Positions 8,166-20,547 are shown, counted from the first letter of the stretch. The stretch: DNA of 64,000 nt from Nocardia sp. NRRL S-836 (GCF_001279525.1 NZ_LGDY01000102.1:110785-174784); one strand, 5' to 3'. A program made the numbers and translations. Notes: a model not told the origin generated them from the letters alone.

Positions 8166-11030
8166 GTGACGGACCACCACCTCGACCGACGGCGCTTCCT
8201 CGCCGTCACGGCACTGGCGGCCGGCGCCGCGGCGTTACCCGGCGCCCGCTCGAACGCCGCGGTGCCTCCCCAGCTCACGGTGCCCGAGCGCGGCATCTTC
8301 GACACGAGCCCGGCCACGTCCTGGACGGACGGGTTCCTCACCGGCAACGGCGAGTACGGCGCCGTGGTGCACGGCGGTCCCACCGCCGAGAAGGTGATCT
8401 TCAACCACCACCGGCTGGTGCTGCCGAACGGCACGCGCTCGGTCACTCCCCCGGTGCTGTCGGGCCGGCTGAACGCGGTGCGGGACAAGGCGCTCGCGGG
8501 TGACTACGCCGGCGCCAACCGGGACTTCGCCGCGGGCTGGTCGTTGCGGTGGACGCAGACCTACCACCCCGGCTACGAGCTGCGGATCACCACGCCCGGC
8601 CTGACCGTCGGCGACTACGGCCGGGTCACCGACTTCCGCACCGGCGAGGTCGTCACCAGCTGGACCGACGGCGCCGGAACGTGGACCCGCAGGGTGTTCG
8701 TGTCCCGCGCCGACAACGTGGTCGTGCACGAGCTCCTGCCCCCGCCCGGCCGCACGATCGACACCACTCTCAGCGTCAGCACCGCGCTGGACGGCGCACC
8801 GTCGAGCGTCCGGTACGCCACCCTGACCACGATCTCCAACGGCTCCGGCTACCTGAACCTGCGCGGCACCTACCCGTCGGGGCAGGGCGCGTTCGGCTAC
8901 GAGGGCGTCACCAGGGTCGTGGCCACCGGCGGCAGCACCACGGCGAACGGCGCCACGATCGTCGTGACCGGGGCGAGCAAGCTGGTGCTGCTCACCAAGC
9001 TCGACCGCTACGAGTCGCCGGCCGTGTGGGACGCCAGGCCGTTGCACGCGGCGCTGGCGGCGATCGGCACCGACTACCCGGCGCTGCGTTCCCGGCACAC
9101 CGCCGTGCACACCGAGATGTACGACCGGTCGCGGCTGGACCTGGGCGTGTCCGCGGCCGACCGGAAGCTGTCCACCAGCGAGCTGATCGCCCGCCAGAAC
9201 GCCAACAGGGGCGTCATCGACCTCGCGTTGCTGGAGCGGCTCTACGACAGCGGCCGCTACCTGTTCATCAGCTCCAGCGGTGTGCTGCCGCCCCGGCTCA
9301 CCGGCATCTGGACCGGCACGTGGTCCGGTGCGTGGGCCGACGACTTCACCACCGACGCCAACGTCAACCTCCAGGTCGCCGGCGGCAACATCCTCGACAC
9401 GACCGAGGCCATGCAGGGCTACTTCACCCTGGTGCTCGGGCAGCTGGCGCACTGGCGCACCAACGCCAGGAACCTCTACGGCGCACGTGGTTTCCTCGCG
9501 CCGACCCGCACCGACGGCGAGTACGGCCACATGCTGCACTTCGACGCAGGTTTCCCCGGCCACACGTGGACCGGTGGCGCCGACTGGCTGCTCTACCCGT
9601 TGCTGGAGCACTACGAGGTCACCGGCGACCAGGCGTTCCTGCGTGACCGGCTCGGGCCCGCGCTGATGGAGCTGGCCCTGTTCTACGAGGACTTCCTGAC
9701 CCGCACCGACTCGAACGGCAAGGTCGTCTTCGTGCCGTGCTTCTCGGTGGAGAACGCGCCCGGCAACACCGGCGTGCACCTGAGCATCAACGCCACCGGC
9801 GAGATCATGGCCGGCAAGCACGCGCTGCAGGCCGCGGTCTTCGCCGCGAACGCGCTCGGCGTGGAGCAGGGCGCGGGCCAGGGCGTGCAGCGCTGGAAGG
9901 CGTTGCTGGCCAGGATGCCCGCCTACCGCACCAACAGCGACAACGCGCTCGCCGAGTGGTCGTGGCCGAGCCTCACCGACCAGTACTCCCACCGGCACGT
10001 GCAGCAGCTCTACGGCGCCTGGCCGTTGCACGAGATCAACCCCGAGGAGACACCGGACCTCGTCCGCACGGGCCTGCGCGCGCTGGAGGTCCGCGGCGAC
10101 CAGAACATCTCCGCCCACGGCAGCCTGCACCGCGCGCTGGCCGGCGCCCGGCTGAAGGACGGCGGCAAGGTCTACGACAACCTGCGCAAGATCATCGGCA
10201 ACAACATGGTCTTCCGGTCGCTGATGACCTCCCACAACCCGAACCTCGACATCTACAACGCCGACGCCGCGAACGCGATCCCCGCTGTGCTGGCCGAGGC
10301 GCTGCTCTACTCGCGGCCCGGCGTGCTGGAGGTGCTGCCCGCGCTGCCCGGCCAGCTGACCAGGGGCACGATCACCGGTGTGCGGGCGCGCGGCCGGATC
10401 CGCGTGCACAGCCTCGGCTGGGACCTGACCGCCCGCACCGCCACGATGTCGGTCACCTCGGCCGTCGACCAGACCGTCACCCTGATCAGCCGCCGCGGCA
10501 TGTCGGCGCTGACGACCACCGCACCGGTCGCGCCGTCACCGCTCGGCCCGCACGCCCGGCAGGTCACGCTGGCCGCGGGGCAGCGCACGGACTTCGCGAT
10601 CTCCTTGCAGAGCAGTTGGTTCCGGCTGGTCAACCGGCGCAGCGGCAAGGCGCTCGACGTGACCGGCGCGAGCACCGCCGACGGCGCCAAGGTCGTCCAG
10701 TGGACGTGGTCGGGCAGCACCAACCAGCAGTGGCAGCTGCAGCCCAACGCGGACGGCTCGTCCCGCCTCGTCGCACGGCACAGCGGCCGGGTGCTCACCG
10801 GTGCGGGCGGCTCAGCCCAGGGCGCCCAGCTCGAACAACGCGCCGACACCGGCAGCACCGACCAGTGGTGGAAGGTCGTCGACGCGGGCGGCGGGCACGT
10901 CCAGCTCGTCAACGTGCGCACCGGCTGGTGCGCGGACGTGGAGGGCGGTGCCCAGACCGACGGCGCCAAGGTGGTCCAGTGGCAGGCCAACGGCGCCGAG
11001 AACCAGCAGTGGCAGGTCGTCTGGGTCTGA
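8166..11030 (+). CDS. Tat-exported GH95-like glycoside hydrolase (probable alpha-L-fucosidase) with C-terminal ricin-type lectin
   Basis: 954 residues. The N-terminus DRRRFLAVTALAAGAAALPG is a twin-arginine signal, so it is exported folded. Residues about 45-815 show a GH95 layout: the TGNGEYGAVVHGG opening, PRLTGIWTGTWSG, an Asn-containing DANVNLQVAGGN patch, and NLDIYNADAANAIPAVLAEAL where GH95 usually has QIDGN. It is clearly more divergent than the GH95 at 52199. Residues about 818-954 are a ricin B/CBM13 trefoil with NQQWQL and NQQWQV repeats. The start is GTG 8166 with AAGGGAG at 8153-8159. It closes the fucose operon: the enzyme releases the sugar, the ABC system imports it, the dehydratase helps catabolise it. 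The exact glycosidic specificity is inference. Confidence 0.82.
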   Translation: MTDHHLDRRRFLAVTALAAGAAALPGARSNAAVPPQLTVPERGIFDTSPATSWTDGFLTGNGEYGAVVHGGPTAEKVIFNHHRLVLPNGTRSVTPPVLSGRLNAVRDKALAGDYAGANRDFAAGWSLRWTQTYHPGYELRITTPGLTVGDYGRVTDFRTGEVVTSWTDGAGTWTRRVFVSRADNVVVHELLPPPGRTIDTTLSVSTALDGAPSSVRYATLTTISNGSGYLNLRGTYPSGQGAFGYEGVTRVVATGGSTTANGATIVVTGASKLVLLTKLDRYESPAVWDARPLHAALAAIGTDYPALRSRHTAVHTEMYDRSRLDLGVSAADRKLSTSELIARQNANRGVIDLALLERLYDSGRYLFISSSGVLPPRLTGIWTGTWSGAWADDFTTDANVNLQVAGGNILDTTEAMQGYFTLVLGQLAHWRTNARNLYGARGFLAPTRTDGEYGHMLHFDAGFPGHTWTGGADWLLYPLLEHYEVTGDQAFLRDRLGPALMELALFYEDFLTRTDSNGKVVFVPCFSVENAPGNTGVHLSINATGEIMAGKHALQAAVFAANALGVEQGAGQGVQRWKALLARMPAYRTNSDNALAEWSWPSLTDQYSHRHVQQLYGAWPLHEINPEETPDLVRTGLRALEVRGDQNISAHGSLHRALAGARLKDGGKVYDNLRKIIGNNMVFRSLMTSHNPNLDIYNADAANAIPAVLAEALLYSRPGVLEVLPALPGQLTRGTITGVRARGRIRVHSLGWDLTARTATMSVTSAVDQTVTLISRRGMSALTTTAPVAPSPLGPHARQVTLAAGQRTDFAISLQSSWFRLVNRRSGKALDVTGASTADGAKVVQWTWSGSTNQQWQLQPNADGSSRLVARHSGRVLTGAGGSAQGAQLEQRADTGSTDQWWKVVDAGGGHVQLVNVRTGWCADVEGGAQTDGAKVVQWQANGAENQQWQVVWV

Positions 11031-11045
11031 CCAGCCGGGCATGGG

Positions 11046-11079
11046 GTCATCGCGGCAGCCAGCCGGTCGCCGCGATGAC
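11046..11079. terminator. hairpin between convergent genes
   Basis: Arms GTCATCGCGGC (11046-11056) and GCCGCGATGAC (11069-11079) pair perfectly around a 12-base loop, 16 bases after the GH95-like stop. It has no clear T-run, as usual in actinobacteria. It could end the fucose operon. Confidence 0.6.
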
Positions 11080-11174
11080 GTCACGCGCGATCGCGGCCCA
11101 CGGCTGTGCGGAGACCTCCCCACCGGCCGTGGCCTGCCCACGCCGGCCCGTCCCCCGGCAAGCGGTGCCCCGGT

Positions 11175-12875
11175 TCAGGCACGGGCCCGGTTCTGGCCGA
11201 CACCGCCGTTCTCGCCGAGCAGCAGGTACGCCGCCGCCGTCCACGTGTAGGCGCGGTCGCGCAGCCCCTCCCCCGTCAGCGCGTCGAAGTTCTCGGCGAA
11301 CCCGGACTTCTCGCACGTGGCCAGGAACCGGGCGCGCACCTGGTCGGCCAGCTCCACCGCGCCGCCGCGGCGCAGGCCGTCCTCGACCAGCACGGTGGCC
11401 GGTGCCCACACCGGTCCGCGCCAGTAGCCGTCCGGGTCGTACCACCGCGAGCCCGGCAGCTCGGTGGCGAGCCCGACGGACGTGAGGTGTTTGGCGACAC
11501 CGTCGCAGAGGCCGGCGAAGACCTCGGGCGGCAGGTGCTCACCCAGCACGACGGGCATCAGGTCGAGCAGGCTCGCGCTGCGCCGCTTCGTCCCGCTCGT
11601 CACGCCCTGGCTGACGAAGCCGTTGCCCTGCCAGAGCTCGTCGAGCAGCACGGCCAGCAGCTCGTCCGCCAGCGCGGCCCAGCGGACCGGCGACTCGCCC
11701 ACCTCGGCGGCGAGCACGGCGAGCTCCTTGCACTGCAGCACCAGGAAAGCGGCCAGGTCGGGTGAGCGGACGAGGCGTTCCTCCAGGAACACCGTCGAGT
11801 TGTCCCAGCCGCTGTCGTTGCCGTGCTCGTAGTGCGGCAGGCGGCTGCCCGGCGCGCGGCGGTGGTCCAGCCAGAACGACGTCCACGCCGACAGCTGCCG
11901 GTACGCGGTGGCCACGTCCGGCAGCCCACCGGGGAGCCGGCGGCGCAGCAACGACAGCGCCCAGCCGTGCACGGGAGGTTTCACGAAGTTGCGCAGCACC
12001 TCGGAGTGCGTGACCGAGTCCGGCAGCGCGCCCTCGGCGTCCTGGTGGTCGAACACCACCTGGAACTGCTCCCAGGCCAGGTCCGGCGCGCCGCAGGCCA
12101 GTGCCAGCGCGGTGAAGCAGTGGTCCCAGCTCCACACCTTGTCCATCCAGTGCTTGGACATCAGCACCGCGGGCCGGCGCACGAACCCCGCCGGGCGCAC
12201 GGTCGCCGACCAGAGCACGTAACAGGCGAGCTCGGCGGCCGGCGTGCGGTCGTCGCGCCACGGTGCCACGGCGTCGGCGAACCGGGTGAACTCCGCGCGC
12301 ACGGCCGTCACGTCGTCGGCGAACGCGGTGGTGGGCCGCGACACCGCGCGGGCCGTGCCCAGCTCCTCGACCACCAGCTCCCACGGCTCGCCCGCGCCCA
12401 GCACGACCGCGCGCCGGGCCGTGCCGAGCTCTTGGTCGCCGATCTGGCTCCACTGTCCGGACAGGACGGTCAGGCGCAGCCGGTGCCCGGTCTCGTAGGA
12501 GGTGAAGACGAGCCCGCCGGCCGGGTCGGCGAAGAAGTACGTGCCGGTGAACGGGGTCAGCGTCCGCTGCGTGGCGCTGAGCAGCAGGCCGGCGCCGGTG
12601 CCGGAGATCCGCAGCACGTCCGGCGCCGAGTACACCGCGGTGACGAGCCCCTGCTCGGTGCGCCACGTCAACGTCGCCGGGTCCGCGGTCACCTCGGCCG
12701 CCACCGGCTTGCCGTTCAACACCGGCACGAGCGACAGCAACGGGTGCATGCCGTTGCGGTGCGAGACGAGGTGCACCTCCTCGGCGTAGGAGGCCAGCCC
12801 GATCACGGGCGAGAGGCCGAACCAGGCGCCGGAGCGGCTGAACGGGATCTCGCGCACGGAGAACTCGGTTGCCAC
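11175..12875 (-). CDS. cytoplasmic GH63/MGH1-like (alpha/alpha)6-barrel glycoside hydrolase
   Basis: 566 residues, no signal peptide. An N-terminal beta-sandwich (about 1-200) precedes an (alpha/alpha)6 barrel (about 215-560) with SKHWMDKVWSWDHCFTALAL (likely general-acid Asp in WDH), LPHYEHGNDSGWDNS and YDPDGYWRGPVWAPA (likely base region). These are signatures of the trehalase-like/GH63/mannosylglycerate-hydrolase superfamily (MGH1-like domain). The start GTG 12875 has ribosome site GAGGAA about 10 bases upstream. It is the last gene of a MalEFG-type importer operon 11 bases after the second permease, so it probably splits the imported oligosaccharide. The substrate cannot be told from sequence; alpha-linked glucosyl or mannosyl oligosaccharides are family-typical. 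Confidence 0.8.
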   Translation of the reverse strand: MATEFSVREIPFSRSGAWFGLSPVIGLASYAEEVHLVSHRNGMHPLLSLVPVLNGKPVAAEVTADPATLTWRTEQGLVTAVYSAPDVLRISGTGAGLLLSATQRTLTPFTGTYFFADPAGGLVFTSYETGHRLRLTVLSGQWSQIGDQELGTARRAVVLGAGEPWELVVEELGTARAVSRPTTAFADDVTAVRAEFTRFADAVAPWRDDRTPAAELACYVLWSATVRPAGFVRRPAVLMSKHWMDKVWSWDHCFTALALACGAPDLAWEQFQVVFDHQDAEGALPDSVTHSEVLRNFVKPPVHGWALSLLRRRLPGGLPDVATAYRQLSAWTSFWLDHRRAPGSRLPHYEHGNDSGWDNSTVFLEERLVRSPDLAAFLVLQCKELAVLAAEVGESPVRWAALADELLAVLLDELWQGNGFVSQGVTSGTKRRSASLLDLMPVVLGEHLPPEVFAGLCDGVAKHLTSVGLATELPGSRWYDPDGYWRGPVWAPATVLVEDGLRRGGAVELADQVRARFLATCEKSGFAENFDALTGEGLRDRAYTWTAAAYLLLGENGGVGQNRARA

Positions 12876-12886
12876 GGGGGTTCCTC

Positions 12887-13699
12887 TCAGTCCTTCACGG
12901 CGCCGGAGGTCACCCCGGCGGCGACGTAGCGCTGGGCCACCACGAGCAGCACGGCGGCCGGCACCGACGCGACCACGGCGGTGGCCATGATCGAGTTCCA
13001 CTCCTGGTTGTTGTTGCCGATGTAGCGGTAGATGCCGAGCGTCAGCGGTTGCAGCGCGCCACCGGAGTCGAGCGTGGCCGCGAACAGGAAGTCCGACCAC
13101 GCCCACAGGAACGAGAACAGCGCCGCGGTCACCACGCCGTTGCGGCTCGCGGGCAGCACGATCGAGACGAACGTGCGCCACGCTCCCGCGCCGTCGATGC
13201 GGGCGGCCTGCAGCAGCTCGTCCGGCACCGCGGCGATGAACGAGGTGAGGATCAGCACGGCGAACGGCACGGCCACGGTCGAGTCGGCGAAGACGAGGCC
13301 CCACACCGTGTTCGTGATGCCCAGGCGCACGTAGACGCCGTAGAAGCCGAGCGCCATGATGATGCCGGGGATCATCTGCGCGACCAGCAGCACGAACCCG
13401 AGCACGCGCCGTCCGGCCGGCCACAGCTTCGCCAGCGCGTACGCGGCGGGCGCGGCCAGCAGCAGCGTGAGCCCGACGGTGCCGACCGCGACCAGCAGGC
13501 TCGTGCCGAAGTACGGCAGCTGCTCGCCCAGCACCCGTTCGTAGCCCTCCAGCGTGGGCGAGGACGGGAACAGGCTCGGTGGCGACCTGCGCATGTCGAC
13601 CGCGGGCGTGAGCGACACGGTGACCATCCAGTAGACCGGGAACAGCATCACCGCGGTCAGCACGACGCCGACGGCCGTGCGCCAGGACCGGGCCCTCAT
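12887..13699 (-). CDS. sugar ABC transporter permease (MalG type)
   Basis: 270 residues with six predicted membrane segments (first at about 8-28, VVLTAVMLFPVYWMVTVSL). The EAA loop is visible as ELLQAARIDGAGAWRTFVSIVLP, the docking site for a MalK/MsiK-type ATPase. No ATPase gene lies in this operon; actinobacteria commonly share one MsiK from elsewhere (established for Streptomyces, inferred here). The start ATG 13699 overlaps the MalF-type stop by four bases (ATGA). Confidence 0.92.
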   Translation of the reverse strand: MRARSWRTAVGVVLTAVMLFPVYWMVTVSLTPAVDMRRSPPSLFPSSPTLEGYERVLGEQLPYFGTSLLVAVGTVGLTLLLAAPAAYALAKLWPAGRRVLGFVLLVAQMIPGIIMALGFYGVYVRLGITNTVWGLVFADSTVAVPFAVLILTSFIAAVPDELLQAARIDGAGAWRTFVSIVLPASRNGVVTAALFSFLWAWSDFLFAATLDSGGALQPLTLGIYRYIGNNNQEWNSIMATAVVASVPAAVLLVVAQRYVAAGVTSGAVKD

Positions 13700-14565
13700 C
13701 GGCGTTCCTGCACGCGGGCGTAGAGCAGCCCGGCGACCAGCGCGAACAGGATCAGGACGTTGCCGACCGCGGCGCTCGGCCCGAACCGGGGCAGCGCGTT
13801 GCCGAAGCCGAGCTCGTAGGACCAGGTGGCGAGCGTCGTGGACGTCCCGCTCGGCCCGCCCCTGGTCATGATCCAGATGAGGTCGAACACCTTGAGCGTG
13901 TAGACCAGCCCGAGCAGCAGCGTGATCGCCGAGACCGGGCGCAGCATGGGGAACGTGACGTGCCGGAACGTCTGCCAGCCGCTCGCACCGTCCAGTGAGG
14001 ACGCCTCGTACACCTCGGGCGGGATGGTGCGCAGGCCGCTGTAGAGGACCACGAGGTTGAACGGCACGCCGATCCAGATGTTGGCGGCGGTGACCGACAC
14101 CAGCGACCACGACGGCGAGGTCAGCCAGTTGACCCGGTCGGCGCCGAACGCCGCCAGCACCGCGTTGACCAGGCCGGACTCGCTGTTGAGCAGCCACGCC
14201 CACGTCGAGGCCGACACGATCAGCGGCAGCAGCCAGGGCACCAGGAACAACGCGCGCAACGTCGCCGACAGCGGGAAGTCGCGGGCGAAGAACACCGCCA
14301 GCGCCAGCCCGATCGTGTACTGGAACACCAGCGACACGACCGTGAAGGCGACCGTGTTCAGCACCGCCGTGCGGAACGTCGGATCGGCGAACACCGCGGC
14401 GTAGTTCGCGAAGCCGACGAACGGCGCACCGCCCTGGACGAACGTGCGCACGGTGGTGCCGCGCACGCTCAGCTCCACGTTGGTGTACAGGGGATACGCG
14501 TAGCAGACCAGCAGGTAGGCCACGAGCGGGGCCGCGAACGCCCAGGCGGCGAGCCGTGCGCGCAC
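13696..14565 (-). CDS. sugar ABC transporter permease (MalF type)
   Basis: 289 residues, about six membrane segments, starting with WAFAAPLVAYLLVCYAYPLY. The EAA loop reads EVYEASSLDGASGWQTFRHVTFP. GTG 14565 is chosen because it lies two bases after the stop of the binding-protein gene and matches the family start. It pairs with the MalG-type permease to form the channel of the importer. Confidence 0.92.
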   Translation of the reverse strand: MRARLAAWAFAAPLVAYLLVCYAYPLYTNVELSVRGTTVRTFVQGGAPFVGFANYAAVFADPTFRTAVLNTVAFTVVSLVFQYTIGLALAVFFARDFPLSATLRALFLVPWLLPLIVSASTWAWLLNSESGLVNAVLAAFGADRVNWLTSPSWSLVSVTAANIWIGVPFNLVVLYSGLRTIPPEVYEASSLDGASGWQTFRHVTFPMLRPVSAITLLLGLVYTLKVFDLIWIMTRGGPSGTSTTLATWSYELGFGNALPRFGPSAAVGNVLILFALVAGLLYARVQERR

Positions 14566-14567
14566 GG

Positions 14568-15782
14568 CTACTTCGCGGCGGCCGCGGCGGCCTGGGCGTC
14601 CTTCAGCGCGGCCTCCGGTGTCTTCGCACCGGTGAGCGCGGCCTGCACGGCACCCCACAGCGGCTGCGAGATCCGCGGGTAGCGGGTGCCGAGGTTGTCG
14701 CCGGTGCGGCCCTTGGCCTTGTTCACCGCCTCCACCCAGACCCGCAGCTCGGGCAACGCCGCCACCTGCTGTTGCTGCACCGACTGCACGGCGGAGACGT
14801 AGGTCAGCGCGGTGTCGGCCGCGAGCACCCGCTCGGGGCTGGTGAGACAGGCGGCGATCTGACCGGCCTTGGTCTCGGTGGCCTTGTCGGCCTGCACGGG
14901 CACGGTCACGAACTCGCCTCCCGTCGGCGCGGGCGCGGTGCCACCGGTGCGGCCGGGGATCGCGATCACGCCGTACTCGAAGCCGGTCTTCTTCGCGTTC
15001 TGCAGCTGCCAGGTGCCGTTCTCGGCGAACGCGTACTCGCCGGTGGCGAACTCCTGCCAGCTGGTGGTCTGCGTGTTGCCGATCACCGAGTTGGGCGCGA
15101 AACCCTGGTCCAGCCACGACTTCCACAGCGCCAGCGCGCTCGCGGCCTGGCCGGAGCCCAGGTCGGTGAGCGCCGCGCCGGAGCCCCAGAACCACGGCAG
15201 GAACTGGAAGGTGCCCTCCTCGGTGCCGATCGCGGAGAACGTGATGCCCTTCTTGCCCGCCGACTTCACCTTGGCGAGCGCCGCTGTCAGCGCCGCCCAG
15301 TCCGTGATCGCGGCCGGGTCGACACCGGCGGCGGTCAGCACCGCCCTGTTGTAGTAGAGGGCCAGGGTGTTGGCCCCGACGGGAACGCCGTAGGTCTGCC
15401 CGTCGAGCGTCCCGGCCGACACGAGGTTGGGTGCCGCGGCGGACGCGTCGAGACCGACCTCGGAGTTCGGCCGCAGCACACCGCCCTCGGCGAGCGTCGA
15501 CACCACGGGGTTGTCGACGACCAGGACCTGCGGCGCGGTGCGCTGCTGTGCGGCGAGCAGCACCTTGCTCGTCAGGTCGGTGGTGTCGAACGCCTGCCGC
15601 GCGACCTTGACCCCGGCCTCGCTCCCGCACCGGTCGATGGTCTTCGCCCACTCGGAGTCGGCGGTGAACTGCGGGTAGGGGTCCCAGACGGAGAACGTGT
15701 CCGGCGCACCGGTGCCGGGCGCCGAGGTGCACGCGGTCACGGCGAGGCCGGCCGCGAGGAGGGTGAGGGCTGCGCGCCGCAT
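14568..15782 (-). CDS. extracellular solute-binding lipoprotein (MalE/family 1 type)
   Basis: 404 residues. Lipoprotein signal with lipobox LAVTAC (Cys about residue 18). The mature part is a family 1 binding protein: DTFSVWDPYPQF, an AQQRTAPQVLVVDNP stretch, YGVPVGANTLALYYNRAVL, WQEFATGEYAFAENGTWQL and CLTSPERVLAADTALTYVSAVQS. It leads the four-gene importer operon and lies divergent from the lacI gene at 15940. A perfect LacI-type box sits 37 bases upstream of the start, so repression by that LacI is very likely. The ligand is probably an oligosaccharide made by the secreted enzymes at 17075 and 18945 (inference). Confidence 0.9.
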   Translation of the reverse strand: MRRAALTLLAAGLAVTACTSAPGTGAPDTFSVWDPYPQFTADSEWAKTIDRCGSEAGVKVARQAFDTTDLTSKVLLAAQQRTAPQVLVVDNPVVSTLAEGGVLRPNSEVGLDASAAAPNLVSAGTLDGQTYGVPVGANTLALYYNRAVLTAAGVDPAAITDWAALTAALAKVKSAGKKGITFSAIGTEEGTFQFLPWFWGSGAALTDLGSGQAASALALWKSWLDQGFAPNSVIGNTQTTSWQEFATGEYAFAENGTWQLQNAKKTGFEYGVIAIPGRTGGTAPAPTGGEFVTVPVQADKATETKAGQIAACLTSPERVLAADTALTYVSAVQSVQQQQVAALPELRVWVEAVNKAKGRTGDNLGTRYPRISQPLWGAVQAALTGAKTPEAALKDAQAAAAAAK

Positions 15783-15818
15783 GGGTGGTCCTCCCTGTCG
15801 GCGTCATCGCCGACAATC

Positions 15819-15834
15819 ATCGAACCGGTTCGAT
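15819..15834. promoter_or_regulatory. LacI operator, 16-bp perfect palindrome
   Basis: ATCGAACCGGTTCGAT is fully self-complementary. It lies 37 bases upstream of the binding-protein start and is the strongest of four related boxes around the lacI gene. Confidence 0.85.
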
Positions 15835-15907
15835 TTTCGAGCAGCCGGGTCAACCTAGCCAAGTCAAGTGACCGGGTGCAAGACCTCTGGCCTACGATGT
15901 CGACCTG

Positions 15908-15921
15908 TCGAATCGGTTCCT
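15908..15921. promoter_or_regulatory. imperfect LacI operator in front of lacI
   Basis: TCGAATCGGTTCCT matches the TCGAACCGGTTCGA box at 11 of 14 positions and lies 19 bases before the lacI start codon. Autoregulation with weaker binding is the simplest reading. Confidence 0.6.
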
Positions 15922-15939
15922 TCGACGAGGAGAAGCGGC

Positions 15940-16953
15940 ATGAACATCGGTGAGATCGCCAGGCGGGCCGGGGTCTCCCGCAGCACCGTGTCGTACGCGC
16001 TGAGCGGAAAGCGGCCGGTCTCGGCCGCGACGGTGCGGCGGATCAACGACGTCATCGCCGAGCTCGGGTACCGGCCCAACGCCAGCGCCCGCGCACTCGC
16101 CGAGGGCAAGACCAGGACGCTGGGGCTCGTGATCCCGCCCGCGAGCACCCGGCTGACCGACGTGCAGCTGAGCTTCGTGGCGAGCGTCGTCGAGGCCGCC
16201 GCCGCGCACGACCACGACGTGCTGCTGTCGCCGAGCGGGGGCGACCACCACCGGTCGTTCGACCGCGTCGTGACCGGCCGCAGGGTCGACGGCGTGATCC
16301 TGATGGAGATCCTGCTGCACGACCCGCGGGTCGAGCGGCTCACCAGCCTCGGCCTGCCGTTCGTCACGATCGGCCACGTCGAGGACCCGGCCGCGTCGTG
16401 GTGGGTCGACGTCGACTACGGCGGCCTGATCAGCCGGTGCGTGCGGCACCTGGCCGACCTCGGCCACCGCGACGTCGTGCTGGTCAACCGGTCCGACGAG
16501 CTGGTCGCCTCCGGCTACGGCCCCGCGGTGCGCGCCACGGCGGCGTTCCTGCGGACCGCGCGGGAGTGCGGGCTGACCGCGCACGACGTGTGCTGCGCCG
16601 ATGACCCCGCCGCCGGCCTCGCCTGCTTCGAGCACATCCGGTCGCATTGGCCGGAGGTGACGGCGGCGGTGACGATCAACGAGGCCGCGCTGCCCGGCGT
16701 GCAGCGCGCGTTGCACCAGGCCCGGCTCGACGTGCCGCGCGACTTCTCGCTCACCGGCGTGATCGCCGACCGGCTGGCCGAGGACTTCCACCCGCCGCTG
16801 ACCGCCGCCGACGTGCCGGCCGGGCAGATGGCGCAGCTGGCGGTCGACCTGCTGCTGGAGCAGATCGGCGACCGGTCGGCCACGCCGCGGCACGCGCTGC
16901 TCGCGCCGCCCATCACATTGCGCTCCAGCACCGGCGCGCGCCGGGGTGCCTGA
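15940..16953 (+). CDS. LacI-family transcriptional regulator
   Basis: 337 residues. The N-terminal HTH and hinge (NIGEIARRAGVSRSTVSYAL, then RRINDVIAELGYRPNASARALAEG) is canonical LacI/GalR. The rest is a type 1 periplasmic-binding-like ligand domain (LGLVIPPAST, VDGVILMEIL, VTAAVTINEAALPGVQRAL, LTAADVPAGQMAQLAVDLLLEQ). The start ATG 15940 has GAGGAG at 15927-15932. The boxes TCGAACCGGTTCGA or close variants flank it at 15819, 15908, 16960 and 17026, making it the likely repressor of the importer operon, of itself and of the secreted enzyme genes at 17075 and probably 18945. The inducer is presumably a mono- or oligosaccharide of the pathway. Confidence 0.92.
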   Translation: MNIGEIARRAGVSRSTVSYALSGKRPVSAATVRRINDVIAELGYRPNASARALAEGKTRTLGLVIPPASTRLTDVQLSFVASVVEAAAAHDHDVLLSPSGGDHHRSFDRVVTGRRVDGVILMEILLHDPRVERLTSLGLPFVTIGHVEDPAASWWVDVDYGGLISRCVRHLADLGHRDVVLVNRSDELVASGYGPAVRATAAFLRTARECGLTAHDVCCADDPAAGLACFEHIRSHWPEVTAAVTINEAALPGVQRALHQARLDVPRDFSLTGVIADRLAEDFHPPLTAADVPAGQMAQLAVDLLLEQIGDRSATPRHALLAPPITLRSSTGARRGA

Positions 16954-16959
16954 CACCGG

Positions 16960-16973
16960 CCGAACCGGTTCGA
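16960..16973. promoter_or_regulatory. LacI operator upstream of the clan GH-A enzyme
   Basis: CCGAACCGGTTCGA differs from the perfect box by one base. It lies 7 bases after the lacI stop and 102 bases before the next start, with centre spacing of 66 bases to the second box at 17026. Two boxes suggest cooperative or looped repression. Confidence 0.75.
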
Positions 16974-17025
16974 CTTACCAGCCCCTTGCCGTGAACTCTG
17001 CTGTGCGCGTACTTTCACTCATCGA

Positions 17026-17039
17026 TCGAACCGGTTCGA
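17026..17039. promoter_or_regulatory. LacI operator, perfect 14-bp box
   Basis: TCGAACCGGTTCGA, fully palindromic, 36 bases upstream of the start codon at 17075. Together with the box at 16960 it likely controls the secreted enzyme genes downstream. Confidence 0.85.
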
Positions 17040-17074
17040 GTCTCCGTCGCCCCTGACCCGTTACGGAGCCCCTC

Positions 17075-20441
<3,367 letters not shown>

Positions 20442-20547
20442 GGTGTCGCGGCTGCGGCACATGGACCAGGCACGTCAGCCCGAGTGACGCCGTGCGGTAG
20501 GGGCTGAACGGCGCTTGCAGGCAACGCGGAGGCCGACCTACGGTCTC

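Noticed and set aside
8166..8235. Upstream extension of the GH95-like frame through the permease gene to 7647
   Set aside because: The extension lies in another frame of the permease; the Tat signal and AAGGGAG site fix the start at 8166.
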